A stretch of 7,600 nucleotides of DNA from Solirubrobacterales bacterium (GTDB lineage: Bacteria > Actinomycetota > Thermoleophilia > Solirubrobacterales > 70-9). Every line of letters starts with the position of its first letter. Position 1 is the first letter of the stretch. The notes beneath the pieces are model-generated. The model did no database searches and was not told the DNA's origin. It saw nothing but the letters and a program-made list of their open reading frames with translations. The position numbers and the translations under genes are program-made. The stretch is from NCBI GenBank assembly GCA_030152505.1, contig JASLJO010000028.1:1-7600 (forward strand). Direction: 5' to 3'. Below are positions 1 through 6,414 of the stretch, piece by piece.

Positions 1-399
1 CTCCTTCAGCTCGCCCCAGAGCTCGACCGCGTTGGTCAGGTTGCCGTTGTGGGCGAGCGCCAGCTCGCGGCCGTCGTCGCGCCAGACCGGCTGCGCGTTC
101 TCCCAGGAGCCGCCGCCGGTGGTCGAGTAGCGCACGTGGCCGATCGCCATGTCGCCCGCCAGCGCCCGCAGCTTCTCCTCGTCGAAGACCTGGGAGACGA
201 GCCCCGAGTCGCGCATGGTGGTGATGTGACCGCCCTCGCAGGTGGCGATGCCGGCGGACTCCTGACCGCGGTGCTGCAGCGCGTAGAGGCCGAAGTAGGC
301 GAGTCGCGCGACGTCGTGGCCGGGCGCGTATACGCCGAACACCCCGCATTCCTCGCGCGGGCCATCGCGGTCTATCGGCTGCCCCTGGGGCGGAGTCAA
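1..399 (-). CDS. purF: Amidophosphoribosyltransferase (glutamine PRPP amidotransferase), N-terminal part
   Basis: First enzyme of de novo purine synthesis: it transfers glutamine-derived ammonia to PRPP to give 5-phosphoribosylamine. The minus strand encodes 133 residues before the window ends, so the C-terminal phosphoribosyltransferase domain is missing only because of the window edge. Visible are the class II glutamine amidotransferase signatures: EECGVFG with the nucleophile Cys18, QHRGQES (42-48), HVRYSTTGG (88-96) and HNGNL (117-121). I start it at TTG (399-397), the only usual start codon between the upstream in-frame stop (TAG at 450-448) and the conserved block; GAGGAAG lies about 6 nt upstream as a ribosome binding site. 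This leaves 17 residues before Cys18, a plausible propeptide removed to expose the N-terminal Cys as in Bacillus-type PurF (family knowledge). The gene is separated from purL by three unrelated genes. Confidence 0.95.
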   Translation of the reverse strand, partial: MTPPQGQPIDRDGPREECGVFGVYAPGHDVARLAYFGLYALQHRGQESAGIATCEGGHITTMRDSGLVSQVFDEEKLRALAGDMAIGHVRYSTTGGGSWENAQPVWRDDGRELALAHNGNLTNAVELWGELKE

Positions 400-481
400 A
401 GCGCGCTTCCTCGCGTTGGAGAGAGACGTGACGCGCAGGCAGACTGCCTACCCCGGCAGGGTAGCAACGCCGCCGGGCGAG
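400..481 (-). promoter_or_regulatory. purF leader region with two small inverted repeats
   Basis: This 82-nt gap lies between the stop of the secreted-protein gene and purF. It contains CTACCC (448-453) paired with GGGTAG (459-464) around a 5-nt loop, and a partly overlapping exact palindrome AGGCAGACTGCCT (437-449). No T-run follows the hairpin in either direction, so it is a weak terminator candidate at best. It could be a leader structure or a protein site for purF. I see no convincing -10/-35 pair. Whether purF has its own promoter here or depends on readthrough cannot be decided from sequence alone. Confidence 0.35.
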
Positions 482-1504
482 CTAGCGCTTTTGGTGGCGG
501 GTATGGCTGTGGTGGATGGCGTGCTCATGGCGCTCGCGCCCGTGCAGCTTCACGATCAATTCGGTGTCAGTGACCCGATCGACCAGATCGGTGGTCTCGA
601 CCTTGAGCCTCGCGCGCAGCCATTGCCGCGGGAGCAGTTGGCTGAGGCGCAGCCTGACCGCTTTGTGCAGGGGAATCGTGAAGACAGCGGCCGTTCCCTG
701 CACGACCGGTTGAACACCCCCGGACCCCAGGTTCGCCGTCCGGATTGTTCTACCGGATCTCTTTGCCCCGGGGCTCTTCTCAGGTTCCGTCCAACCGACC
801 TGCCCGTTGACTTGGACAGTGCATCGGGAGCTGGCATGAACCATGACCAGAATTGCATTCGGCTTGACGACGGTCGTCGCTTCCGTCGTAACGGTCGGGC
901 ATACGTCATGGGTGTCGGCGCTCTGTGGGCAGCGATCCTGGCTTTCGTCGCCGTAGCCATCACCGTCTTGGTCGGGCTCGACGATCGCCTCGACAGGCGC
1001 GCCCGTTTTCTCCTTCTCTTCGACCGGGCGGCTTTCGCCTAGGGGTAGCTCACCATTGACGAGGTCCGAGACGCTCCCCTCCGTATCTCCGCACAGAAAC
1101 GTGGCGACGGGTCCGTGGAGACCGATCCGATTGTGTAGTTCGTTGAGCGGAATCCGCGTTGGAAATTGGCCGGACCCTTCATGAACCGTCTCCAGCGCGC
1201 TTTCGGCGATCTTGGTTACTTCCGGTTCCCTTTCCCGGCCGCTTGCTCGGAGCACGACCAGCTGCTCTTCGAAGGATCCCACTCCCGGGGCGACTTGGAC
1301 CTTCCAGCTCGTGATCACGCCGGGGCTTTCAGGGCCGGCGGCTCCCAGCTTGCTGATCACGGGGATCGCCGTCAGGTTCGGCTTGCTTTCGTTGGCTACG
1401 CACGCGTCGCCGACTTCCCGCACCGGGATGCTCCATGCGCTCGAACCCGTCAGCAACACACATATGACAGCAACGAGTCCGATTGCCCCCACCGCTCGGC
1501 GCAT
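482..1504 (-). CDS. Secreted TSP3-type calcium-repeat protein with Ig-like tail, function unknown
   Basis: Predicted exported protein of 340 residues; no enzyme motif recognised. Residues 1-25 form a signal peptide: MRRA, then a hydrophobic stretch ending near TGSSAWS. A globular part follows (about 28-150) with a 'SWKVQV...LVVLR' stretch and two cysteines (35, 138). Then comes an acidic linker and one thrombospondin type 3-like repeat (178-203, DQDGDGYGDE...CP...CP), a calcium-binding motif. The C-terminal third resembles a beta-sandwich (Ig-like) tail and ends in a His-rich stretch (HEHAIHHSHTRH). From memory, this layout is common in secreted proteins of Solirubrobacterales. I chose ATG at 1504 because TAGAAT (1517-1512) lies 7 nt upstream, a leaderless-promoter layout, and because it gives a cleaner signal peptide; ATG at 1513 is the alternative. 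GC is visibly lower than in neighbours (58-60% in two hand-counted 60-nt lines, against 68-72%). Confidence 0.8.
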   Translation of the reverse strand: MRRAVGAIGLVAVICVLLTGSSAWSIPVREVGDACVANESKPNLTAIPVISKLGAAGPESPGVITSWKVQVAPGVGSFEEQLVVLRASGREREPEVTKIAESALETVHEGSGQFPTRIPLNELHNRIGLHGPVATFLCGDTEGSVSDLVNGELPLGESRPVEEKEKTGAPVEAIVEPDQDGDGYGDESQDRCPQSADTHDVCPTVTTEATTVVKPNAILVMVHASSRCTVQVNGQVGWTEPEKSPGAKRSGRTIRTANLGSGGVQPVVQGTAAVFTIPLHKAVRLRLSQLLPRQWLRARLKVETTDLVDRVTDTELIVKLHGRERHEHAIHHSHTRHQKR

Positions 1505-1511
1505 TCGCTGC

Positions 1512-1517
1512 ATTCTA
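1512..1517 (-). promoter_or_regulatory. Putative -10 box of the secreted-protein gene
   Basis: The minus strand reads TAGAAT, 5 of 6 matches to TATAAT, inside an AT-rich patch (CATATAGAAT) in an otherwise GC-rich region. Seven bases separate it from ATG at 1504. That is the spacing expected if transcription starts at the start codon itself, giving a leaderless mRNA. No clear -35 is visible. It would give this gene its own transcription start despite the repressor gene ending only 41 nt or so upstream. Confidence 0.4.
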
Positions 1518-1554
1518 TATGTGTACGCCTAGATGTCTGTGCCCAGGCGAGCCG

Positions 1555-2181
1555 TCATGGGCGGCGGCTGGGTCCGGCGAGCAGGGAGTCGAGGGCCTGG
1601 TGGAGGCCGGCGACGGCGGAGTCGAGCGGAGCCTGCTCGCCGGCGGCGCGGGCGCGGATCAGGGCGCCCTCGATGGTGGAGACGACGAGGCCGGCGAAGG
1701 TCGTGGCGTCCTTCTCGGCAACGCCCTCCTCTTCCAGAGCGGCGGCGATCGGGGCTTCCCAGCTGCGGAAGGCCTCGGTTGCCGCGGCCGCCAGGGCTGG
1801 GTCCTCGGGACGGGCGAGGGCCGCGGCGGCGACGGGGCAGCCGAGTCGCTCGGGGTGGTCCTTGACCCGGCGGCGGAACATCTCGCCGAACATCGTCAGC
1901 GTCTCGCCGAGGCCGCGCTCGGCAAGCGAGCGCTCGATCGCGGCGCGGATCTCGCTGCCCTCCAGCTCCGCCGCTGCGACCGCGAGCTGGCGCTTGCCGC
2001 CGGGGAAGTGATGGTAGATCGACCCACGCGGCGCCCTGCCCGCCTCGGCGACGTCGCGCAGCTCCATGCCGGCATAGCCCTTCTCGGCCAGCAGCTTCCG
2101 CGCCCCGTTCAGCAGCCGCTCGCGCCCGTCGCGGCGCGCCGGCTCGACCGCTTTCGCGTCCGCGAGTCGCGTTATGCCCAT
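1555..2181 (-). CDS. TetR-family repressor, LmrA/YxaF-like
   Basis: DNA-binding repressor of 208 residues, probably controlling the divergent pump and itself. The N-terminal helix-turn-helix spans about 22-60: RERLLNGARKLLAEKGY, then MELRDVAEAGRAPRGSIYHHFPGGK. The RGSIYHHFPGGK block and GCPVAAAAL (114-122) at the start of the ligand domain are typical of the LmrA/YxaF branch. In Bacillus subtilis, LmrA of this branch represses the DHA2 pump gene lmrB (family knowledge). The ligand is unknown; drugs or aromatic plant compounds are plausible by analogy only. The frame stays open to 2307, but an N-terminal extension would overlap the pump gene and carries no domain. ATG 2181 lies 6 nt past a TATACT box, with ATG 2187 as the alternative. 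The stop is 41 to 50 nt before the secreted-protein gene. Confidence 0.93.
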   Translation of the reverse strand: MGITRLADAKAVEPARRDGRERLLNGARKLLAEKGYAGMELRDVAEAGRAPRGSIYHHFPGGKRQLAVAAAELEGSEIRAAIERSLAERGLGETLTMFGEMFRRRVKDHPERLGCPVAAAALARPEDPALAAAATEAFRSWEAPIAAALEEEGVAEKDATTFAGLVVSTIEGALIRARAAGEQAPLDSAVAGLHQALDSLLAGPSRRP

Positions 2182-2188
2182 GGACATA
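2173..2188. promoter_or_regulatory. Putative TetR operator 1
   Basis: TATGCCCATGGACATA is a near-perfect inverted repeat: TATGCCC and GGACATA pair at 6 of 7 positions around a 2-bp centre. It matches operator 2 at 14 of 16 positions. It covers the repressor start codon(s), abuts its TATACT box, and lies just upstream of the pump's TATAGT box, so a bound dimer could block both promoters. That it is the repressor's own site is inferred from symmetry, duplication and position. Confidence 0.65.
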
Positions 2189-2195
2189 GTATAGT
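2188..2195. promoter_or_regulatory. Overlapping divergent -10 boxes for tetR and the pump
   Basis: The 8 bp AGTATAGT hold a -10-like hexamer on each strand: TATACT on the minus strand (2193-2188) for the repressor and TATAGT on the plus strand (2190-2195) for the pump, each 5 of 6 to consensus. Expected starts fall at about 2181 (the repressor ATG, so leaderless) and about 2202 (a few nt before the pump ATG). No good -35 is seen on either side, and neither gene has a Shine-Dalgarno sequence. Confidence 0.5.
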
Positions 2196-2206
2196 CGCCG
2201 ACAGCG

Positions 2207-3652
2207 ATGTATGACCGTGGACATATAGCGGGCGTGCTGATCGCCTGCGCGGGCGCCTTCGTCGCCTTCCTCGACACGACGATCGTCAACATCGCCTTCC
2301 CCGACATCTCGGCCTCCTTCGCCGGCTCGGGGCGTGACGCGCTCTCCTGGGTGCTCGACGGCTACTTCGTCGTGATCGCCGCGCTGCTGGTTCCCGCCGG
2401 TGGCCTAGCCGACCGCTTCGGCCACAGGCGGGTCTTCCTGCTCGGCATGGCCGGCTTCACCGCCGCCAGCCTGCTCTGCGCCGCGGCACCAAGCCTGCCG
2501 TTGCTGATCTCCTTCCGCGTCGTCCAGGGGGTCGGCGCGGCGATGATCGCCCCCTCCTCACTGGCGATCGTCCTCGACAGCTTTCCGGTCGAGCGCCGGG
2601 CGGCGGGGGTCGGTCTCTGGGGAGCGGCCGCCGCGGCGGCCGCCGCGGTCGGGCCGACGCTCGGCGGCGCGCTTGTCGAGCTCGCCGACTGGCGCCTCGT
2701 CTTCCTCGTCAACCTGCCGCTCGGCGCCGCGATCCTGCTCGCCGCTCGCTCGCGCCTGCCCCGCCCGCGGATCCTCGACAGCCGTCTCCCCGACCTTCCG
2801 GGCGCCGCGATGCTCGCCCTCGCCCTGGCGGCGATCACCCTCGGAATCGTCGAGGGCAACGATTGGGGCTGGACCTCCACCACCACCCTCGGTGCCTTCG
2901 CCGCCGCCGCATTGCTTCTGGCCGGCGTCGTCGCGCGCAGCCTCCGCCACCCGCGGCCGATCGTCGAGCCGGCGCTCTTTGCCCACCGCTCCTTCCGCAT
3001 CGGCAACCTCGGCACGCTGCTCTTCGCCGCCGCCTTCTTCTCGTTGATCCTCGGCAACGTCCTCTTCCTCACCGGGGTCTGGGGCTACACGATCCTCCAG
3101 GCCGGCGCGGCGACTCTGCCGGGTCCGACCGCCAGCACGATCTTCGCCGGCCCGGCCGGCAAGCTCGCCGACCGCTTCGGTCACCGCGCCGTGATCGTCC
3201 CCGGCACGATCGTCTTCGCCGCGGGGGTGATGGTCCTGCGCTCTTCGGGTGCCGAACCGGATTGGCTCGGGCTCTGGCTGCCCGGCTCGCTCCTGACCGG
3301 CATCGGCATCGGCCTCGCCTTCCCGACCCTCGGCTCGGCCGCCGTCCGCGACGTGCCGATCGACCGCTTCGCCACCGCCAGCGCGGTCAACGCTGCCTTC
3401 CGCCAGGTCGGCGCCGTGCTCGGCACCGCGCTCCTCGTCGCCATCGTCGGCGAACCGGCCTCGCTCGCCGAAGCCCTCTCGGTCTCCGACGGCGCCTTCC
3501 TCTTCGCCGCGATCGCTTCGCTGGTCTCAGGCGCCGTCGTGCTCGGCCTGAGCAGGCAGCGAGCGCCAGGCTCGCTCGGCGTCGAGGAGGTCGACGGTCA
3601 GGCTGCGGTCGCCGGCGGCGATCTCGATCGTGTCGCCACCGACCTTGCCTAG
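2207..3652 (+). CDS. MFS multidrug efflux transporter, DHA2 (14-TMS) family
   Basis: Inner-membrane proton-coupled exporter of 481 residues. I count 14 hydrophobic helices, from about 8-27 to 429-449. Diagnostic motifs are LDTTIVNIAFP in helix 1 (22-32), motif A GGLADRFGHRRVFLLG after helix 2 (65-80), the antiporter motif C region ending VGPTLGG in helix 5 (148-154), and a second GKLADRFGH near helix 10. This is the EmrB/QacA/LmrB type; the substrate cannot be read from sequence. The divergent LmrA-like repressor next door supports drug-inducible expression. The start at ATG 2207 is probable; GTG 2234, right at helix 1, is possible. No Shine-Dalgarno sequence is present. Oddity: the last 41 codons plus the stop overlap the end of purL on the other strand, and residues after about 450 form a non-membrane tail that is simply purL read backwards. 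Confidence 0.95.
   Translation: MYDRGHIAGVLIACAGAFVAFLDTTIVNIAFPDISASFAGSGRDALSWVLDGYFVVIAALLVPAGGLADRFGHRRVFLLGMAGFTAASLLCAAAPSLPLLISFRVVQGVGAAMIAPSSLAIVLDSFPVERRAAGVGLWGAAAAAAAAVGPTLGGALVELADWRLVFLVNLPLGAAILLAARSRLPRPRILDSRLPDLPGAAMLALALAAITLGIVEGNDWGWTSTTTLGAFAAAALLLAGVVARSLRHPRPIVEPALFAHRSFRIGNLGTLLFAAAFFSLILGNVLFLTGVWGYTILQAGAATLPGPTASTIFAGPAGKLADRFGHRAVIVPGTIVFAAGVMVLRSSGAEPDWLGLWLPGSLLTGIGIGLAFPTLGSAAVRDVPIDRFATASAVNAAFRQVGAVLGTALLVAIVGEPASLAEALSVSDGAFLFAAIASLVSGAVVLGLSRQRAPGSLGVEEVDGQAAVAGGDLDRVATDLA
2210..2225. promoter_or_regulatory. Putative TetR operator 2
   Basis: TATGACCGTGGACATA has arms TATGACC and GGACATA pairing at 6 of 7 positions around GT. It differs from operator 1 only at positions 5 and 8. 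It begins one base after the pump's ATG, so it sits at the predicted start of the pump transcript and upstream of the repressor's -10 box. The two centres are 37 bp apart, about 3.5 helical turns. Confidence 0.65.
2624..2643. repeat. 20-bp perfect GC palindrome inside the pump gene
   Basis: The plus strand from 2624 to 2643 equals its own reverse complement and contains two GCGGCCGC units. It encodes part of an eight-alanine run in helix 5 of the transporter, just before the VGPTLGG motif. The simplest explanation is alternating GCG/GCC alanine codons rather than a functional site. Confidence 0.6.
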
Positions 3653-5746
3653 GTAGAGAACCTCGACGCCTTCGCCGGCGAGCGCCTCCAACCTCTCTCG
3701 CTCGCCGCTGACGACGAAGCCGCCCGAGCCCTCGCCGAACAGCGCCTCCTCGGGTGAGCAGCCGCGCTCGCGCAGGTGCTGGACGTCTACCTGGCAGCCG
3801 AGGCCGCCGCCGATCGCGCACTCGGCGAGGGCGCAGGCGAGGCCGCCGTCGCTGACGTCGTGGGCCGAGGCGAGCACCCGGGCGCGGACCGCCTCGCGGA
3901 CGGCGGCGCAGCCGGCGGCGACCGCGCCGACGTCTGGCTGGGGTAGGCCGGGGCCGAGCTCGCCATGTTGCTTGGCCAGCTCGGTGCCCTCCAGGGTCGG
4001 TTCGAAGGGGCCGAGCAGGGCGATCGCGTCGCCCTCGGCGGCGAAGGCGCTGGGTGCGGCCAGGCTCGCGTCGGGCAGCTCGCCGACCATGCCGACCACC
4101 GGCGTTGGGTAGATCGGGCCCTCCGGCCCCTCGTTGTAGAGGGAGACGTTGCCGCCGACGACGGGTACGCCCAGCGCCGTGCAGGCATCGGCGAGACCCT
4201 GGATCGAGCGGTCGAGCTGCCAGGCGGGCGCCGGCTTCTCCGGGTTGCCGAAGTTGAGGCAGTTGGTCAGCCCGAGCGGCTCGGCGCCGACGCAGGCAAG
4301 GTTCTGAGCGCACTCGAGCACCGCCTCGACCGTGCCGGCGTAGGGGTCGCAGGCGACCCGCCGCCCGTTGCCGTCGATCGAGATCGCAATCGCGGTGTCA
4401 GCCTCCGGGATCGCCAGCACGGCCGCATCGGCGCTCTCCGGCCGCCGCACCGTGCGCGAGCCGACGATCGAGTCGTACTGCTCGAAGGCCCAGCGCTTGG
4501 AGGCGATGCTCGGCACGGAGAGCAGGGCGAGCAGCGTCTCCCTCGGCGGGACGCCTGGTCCGACAGCCGCCGCGGGCGCCGAGTTGCCGTAGATCCAACC
4601 CAGTGGCTCCGCCGGCTCGAGGTCATACAGCGGGCAGCCGTCGACCAGCGCCTCGACCGGCATCTCGCCGACCACGTCCCCGCCACGCAAGACCCGCACC
4701 AGGCCGTTGTCGGTCACCGCGCCGATCTCCGCCGAGCCGGTCTGCCATTTCTCGCAGACGGCGATCACCTCGCCGACCCGCGCCGGCTCGACCACCGCCA
4801 GCATCCGCTCCTGCGACTCCGACACCATGATCTCGAAGGGCTCCATGTCGGCCTCGCGCAGCGGCACCCGCGCGACGTCGATCTCGATGCCGACGCCGCC
4901 GGCGGAGGCCATCTCGCTCGCCGAGGAGGTCAGCCCGGCGGCGCCGAGGTCCTGCAGCGAGACCAGGAGTCCCTTCTCCAGCAGCTCCAGGCAGCACTCG
5001 AGCAGCTTCGACTCCTCGAACGGGTCGCCGATCTGCACCGTCGGCCGCTTCGCCTCGTCGCCGTCGCCGAGCTCGGCCGAGGCCAGCACCGAGGCACCAC
5101 CGATTCCGTCGCGCCCGGTCGAGGCGCCCATCAGCACGACCGCGTTGCCGATGCCGGCGGCGGCCGCGCGCACCATGTCCTTCTGCTTCGCCAGCCCGAC
5201 GCACATCGCGTTGACCAGGCAGTTGTGCTCGTAGGGCGCCTCGAAGTAGATCTCGCCGCCGACCGTCGGCACGCCGATCGAGTTGCCGTAGTGACCGATG
5301 CCGCGCACCGCGCCGTCGAGCAGGTGGCGCGAGCGAACCGAGTCGAGCTCGCCGAAGCGCAGCGAGTCGAGGATCGCGATCGGCCGCGCACCGAGGGCGA
5401 AGACGTCGCGCAGGATCCCCCCGACCCCGGTGGCCGCGCCCTGGAAGGGCTCGACCGCGCTCGGATGATTGTGCGACTCGACCTTGAAGGCGACCGCGTG
5501 GCCCTCGCCGACATCGACGGCGCCGGCGTTCTCGCCGGGCCCCATCACCACCCGCTCGCCCTCGGTCGGCAGCCGCCGCAGCAGCTTGCGGGAGTGCTTG
5601 TAGGCGCAGTGCTCGGACCAGAGCAGGCTGAACATCGCCAGCTCGACCCCATTCGGCTCCCGCCCCAGCTTCTCGACGATCAGGTCGAACTCGTCGTCGG
5701 TCAGCCCGAGCTCGCGGTGCGGTGAGCTGGCGGCAGGCGCGTTCAC
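3527..5746 (-). CDS. purL: Phosphoribosylformylglycinamidine synthase subunit PurL
   Basis: Large subunit of FGAM synthase: it uses ATP and ammonia from PurQ to convert FGAR to FGAM. The 739 residues match the usual small-PurL length (Bacillus-type, about 740). Motifs in order: WSEHCAYKHSRK (43-54, with the conserved His46), GPGENAGAVDVG (69-80), ESHNHPSAVEPFQGAATG (90-107), GASTGRDGIGGAS (208-220), QDLGAAGLTSS (265-275), SESQERML (309-316). The second half-repeat has NCLNFGNPEKP, GGNVSLYNE and HDVSDGGL. The start is GTG at 5746, overlapping the purQ stop as GTGA, so translation is coupled. The 3' end is antisense to the pump: the last 10 or so residues (PAQAEHDGA) lie opposite its final membrane helix and look like an added tail after the conserved ERAWRSL end. 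Confidence 0.98.
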   Translation of the reverse strand: MNAPAASSPHRELGLTDDEFDLIVEKLGREPNGVELAMFSLLWSEHCAYKHSRKLLRRLPTEGERVVMGPGENAGAVDVGEGHAVAFKVESHNHPSAVEPFQGAATGVGGILRDVFALGARPIAILDSLRFGELDSVRSRHLLDGAVRGIGHYGNSIGVPTVGGEIYFEAPYEHNCLVNAMCVGLAKQKDMVRAAAAGIGNAVVLMGASTGRDGIGGASVLASAELGDGDEAKRPTVQIGDPFEESKLLECCLELLEKGLLVSLQDLGAAGLTSSASEMASAGGVGIEIDVARVPLREADMEPFEIMVSESQERMLAVVEPARVGEVIAVCEKWQTGSAEIGAVTDNGLVRVLRGGDVVGEMPVEALVDGCPLYDLEPAEPLGWIYGNSAPAAAVGPGVPPRETLLALLSVPSIASKRWAFEQYDSIVGSRTVRRPESADAAVLAIPEADTAIAISIDGNGRRVACDPYAGTVEAVLECAQNLACVGAEPLGLTNCLNFGNPEKPAPAWQLDRSIQGLADACTALGVPVVGGNVSLYNEGPEGPIYPTPVVGMVGELPDASLAAPSAFAAEGDAIALLGPFEPTLEGTELAKQHGELGPGLPQPDVGAVAAGCAAVREAVRARVLASAHDVSDGGLACALAECAIGGGLGCQVDVQHLRERGCSPEEALFGEGSGGFVVSGERERLEALAGEGVEVLYLGKVGGDTIEIAAGDRSLTVDLLDAERAWRSLPAQAEHDGA

Positions 5747-6414
5747 GCTCTCACCCCCGCAACCGCCGCGAAGACCTTCAGGCCATCCATCGACCCGGTC
5801 ATCTCGTCCACGGCATGCTCGGGGTGGGGCATCAGGCCGAGCACGTTGCCGGCCTCGTTGCGCACGCCGGCGATGTCTCGCGCCGAGCCGTTCGGGTTCT
5901 GTCCCGGCGCGTAGCGGAACGCCACCTGCCCGTTCGCCTCGAGCGCATCGAGCATCTCCTCCGGCGCCCAGTACCGCCCTTCGCCGTGCTTGGCCGGGAT
6001 CGACAGCCTCTCCCCGAGCATCTGGAGCGATTTGGGGGTCTCTGCCTCCTCTAATCCCACCACCTGCAGCTCGACCTGGCGGCAGACGAAGCGGAGGTCG
6101 TCGTTGAGGAGGAGGGCCCCGGGGAGGAGACCGGCCTCGCAGAGGACCTGGAAGCCGTTGCAGATGCCGAGCACGGGGCCGCCCGCCGCGGCGAACTTCG
6201 CCACCGCCCCCATCGCCGGCGAGAAGCGGGCGATCGCGCCGGCCCGCAGGTAGTCGCCGTAGGAGAAGCCGCCGGGGACGACGACTGCGTCGACTCCCTC
6301 CAGATCGCGCTCTTCGTGCCAGATCAGGCGCGCCTCGGCGCCCGTCAGCTCGCAGGCGCGCAGCGCGTCCCGCTCGTCGCAGGATCCGGGGAACTGGACC
6401 ACTCCCCAGATCAC
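5743..6414 (-). CDS. purQ: Phosphoribosylformylglycinamidine synthase subunit PurQ (glutaminase)
   Basis: Class I glutamine amidotransferase subunit of 223 residues that hydrolyses glutamine and passes ammonia to PurL. The nucleophile elbow GICNGFQVL holds Cys85, and MPHPEH near the C-terminus supplies His197 and Glu199 of the triad. VVPGGFSYGDYLRAGA (45-60) and KHGEGRY (142-148) are family signatures. The start is GTG at 6414, which overlaps the purS stop as GTGA; the stop in turn overlaps the purL start by 4 nt. Length is normal for stand-alone PurQ. It acts in the cytoplasm in a complex with PurL and PurS. Confidence 0.98.
   Translation of the reverse strand: MIWGVVQFPGSCDERDALRACELTGAEARLIWHEERDLEGVDAVVVPGGFSYGDYLRAGAIARFSPAMGAVAKFAAAGGPVLGICNGFQVLCEAGLLPGALLLNDDLRFVCRQVELQVVGLEEAETPKSLQMLGERLSIPAKHGEGRYWAPEEMLDALEANGQVAFRYAPGQNPNGSARDIAGVRNEAGNVLGLMPHPEHAVDEMTGSMDGLKVFAAVAGVRA

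Noticed and set aside
36..365. 109-codon minus-strand frame starting MARARNAGC
   Set aside because: It is the wrong frame over purF. The neighbouring frame gives the clear PurF motifs and runs through to the window edge.
416..1042. Plus-strand frame of 208 codons over the secreted-protein gene
   Set aside because: It has no recognisable domain, and the opposite strand carries a signal peptide, calcium repeat and conserved-looking tail.
1514..1554. Terminator or operator between tetR and the secreted-protein gene
   Set aside because: The 41 bases have no stem of useful length and no copy of the TATGNCC/GGACATA motif; only the AT-rich -10-like patch stands out.
2182..2307. N-terminal extension of the TetR protein to 2307
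   Set aside because: The added residues carry no domain, would overlap the start and first helix of the pump by 101 nt, and would bury both promoters and operators.
3527..3652. Bidirectional terminator between pump and purL
   Set aside because: The genes overlap, leaving no intergenic DNA, and I see no stem followed by a T-run at either stop.
3965..5725. 586-codon open frame on the plus strand opposite purL
   Set aside because: It mirrors the purL codons on a strand where GC-rich third positions suppress stops. Its translation is rich in Arg, His, Asp and Gly without any fold or motif, while PurL on the minus strand is fully conserved.
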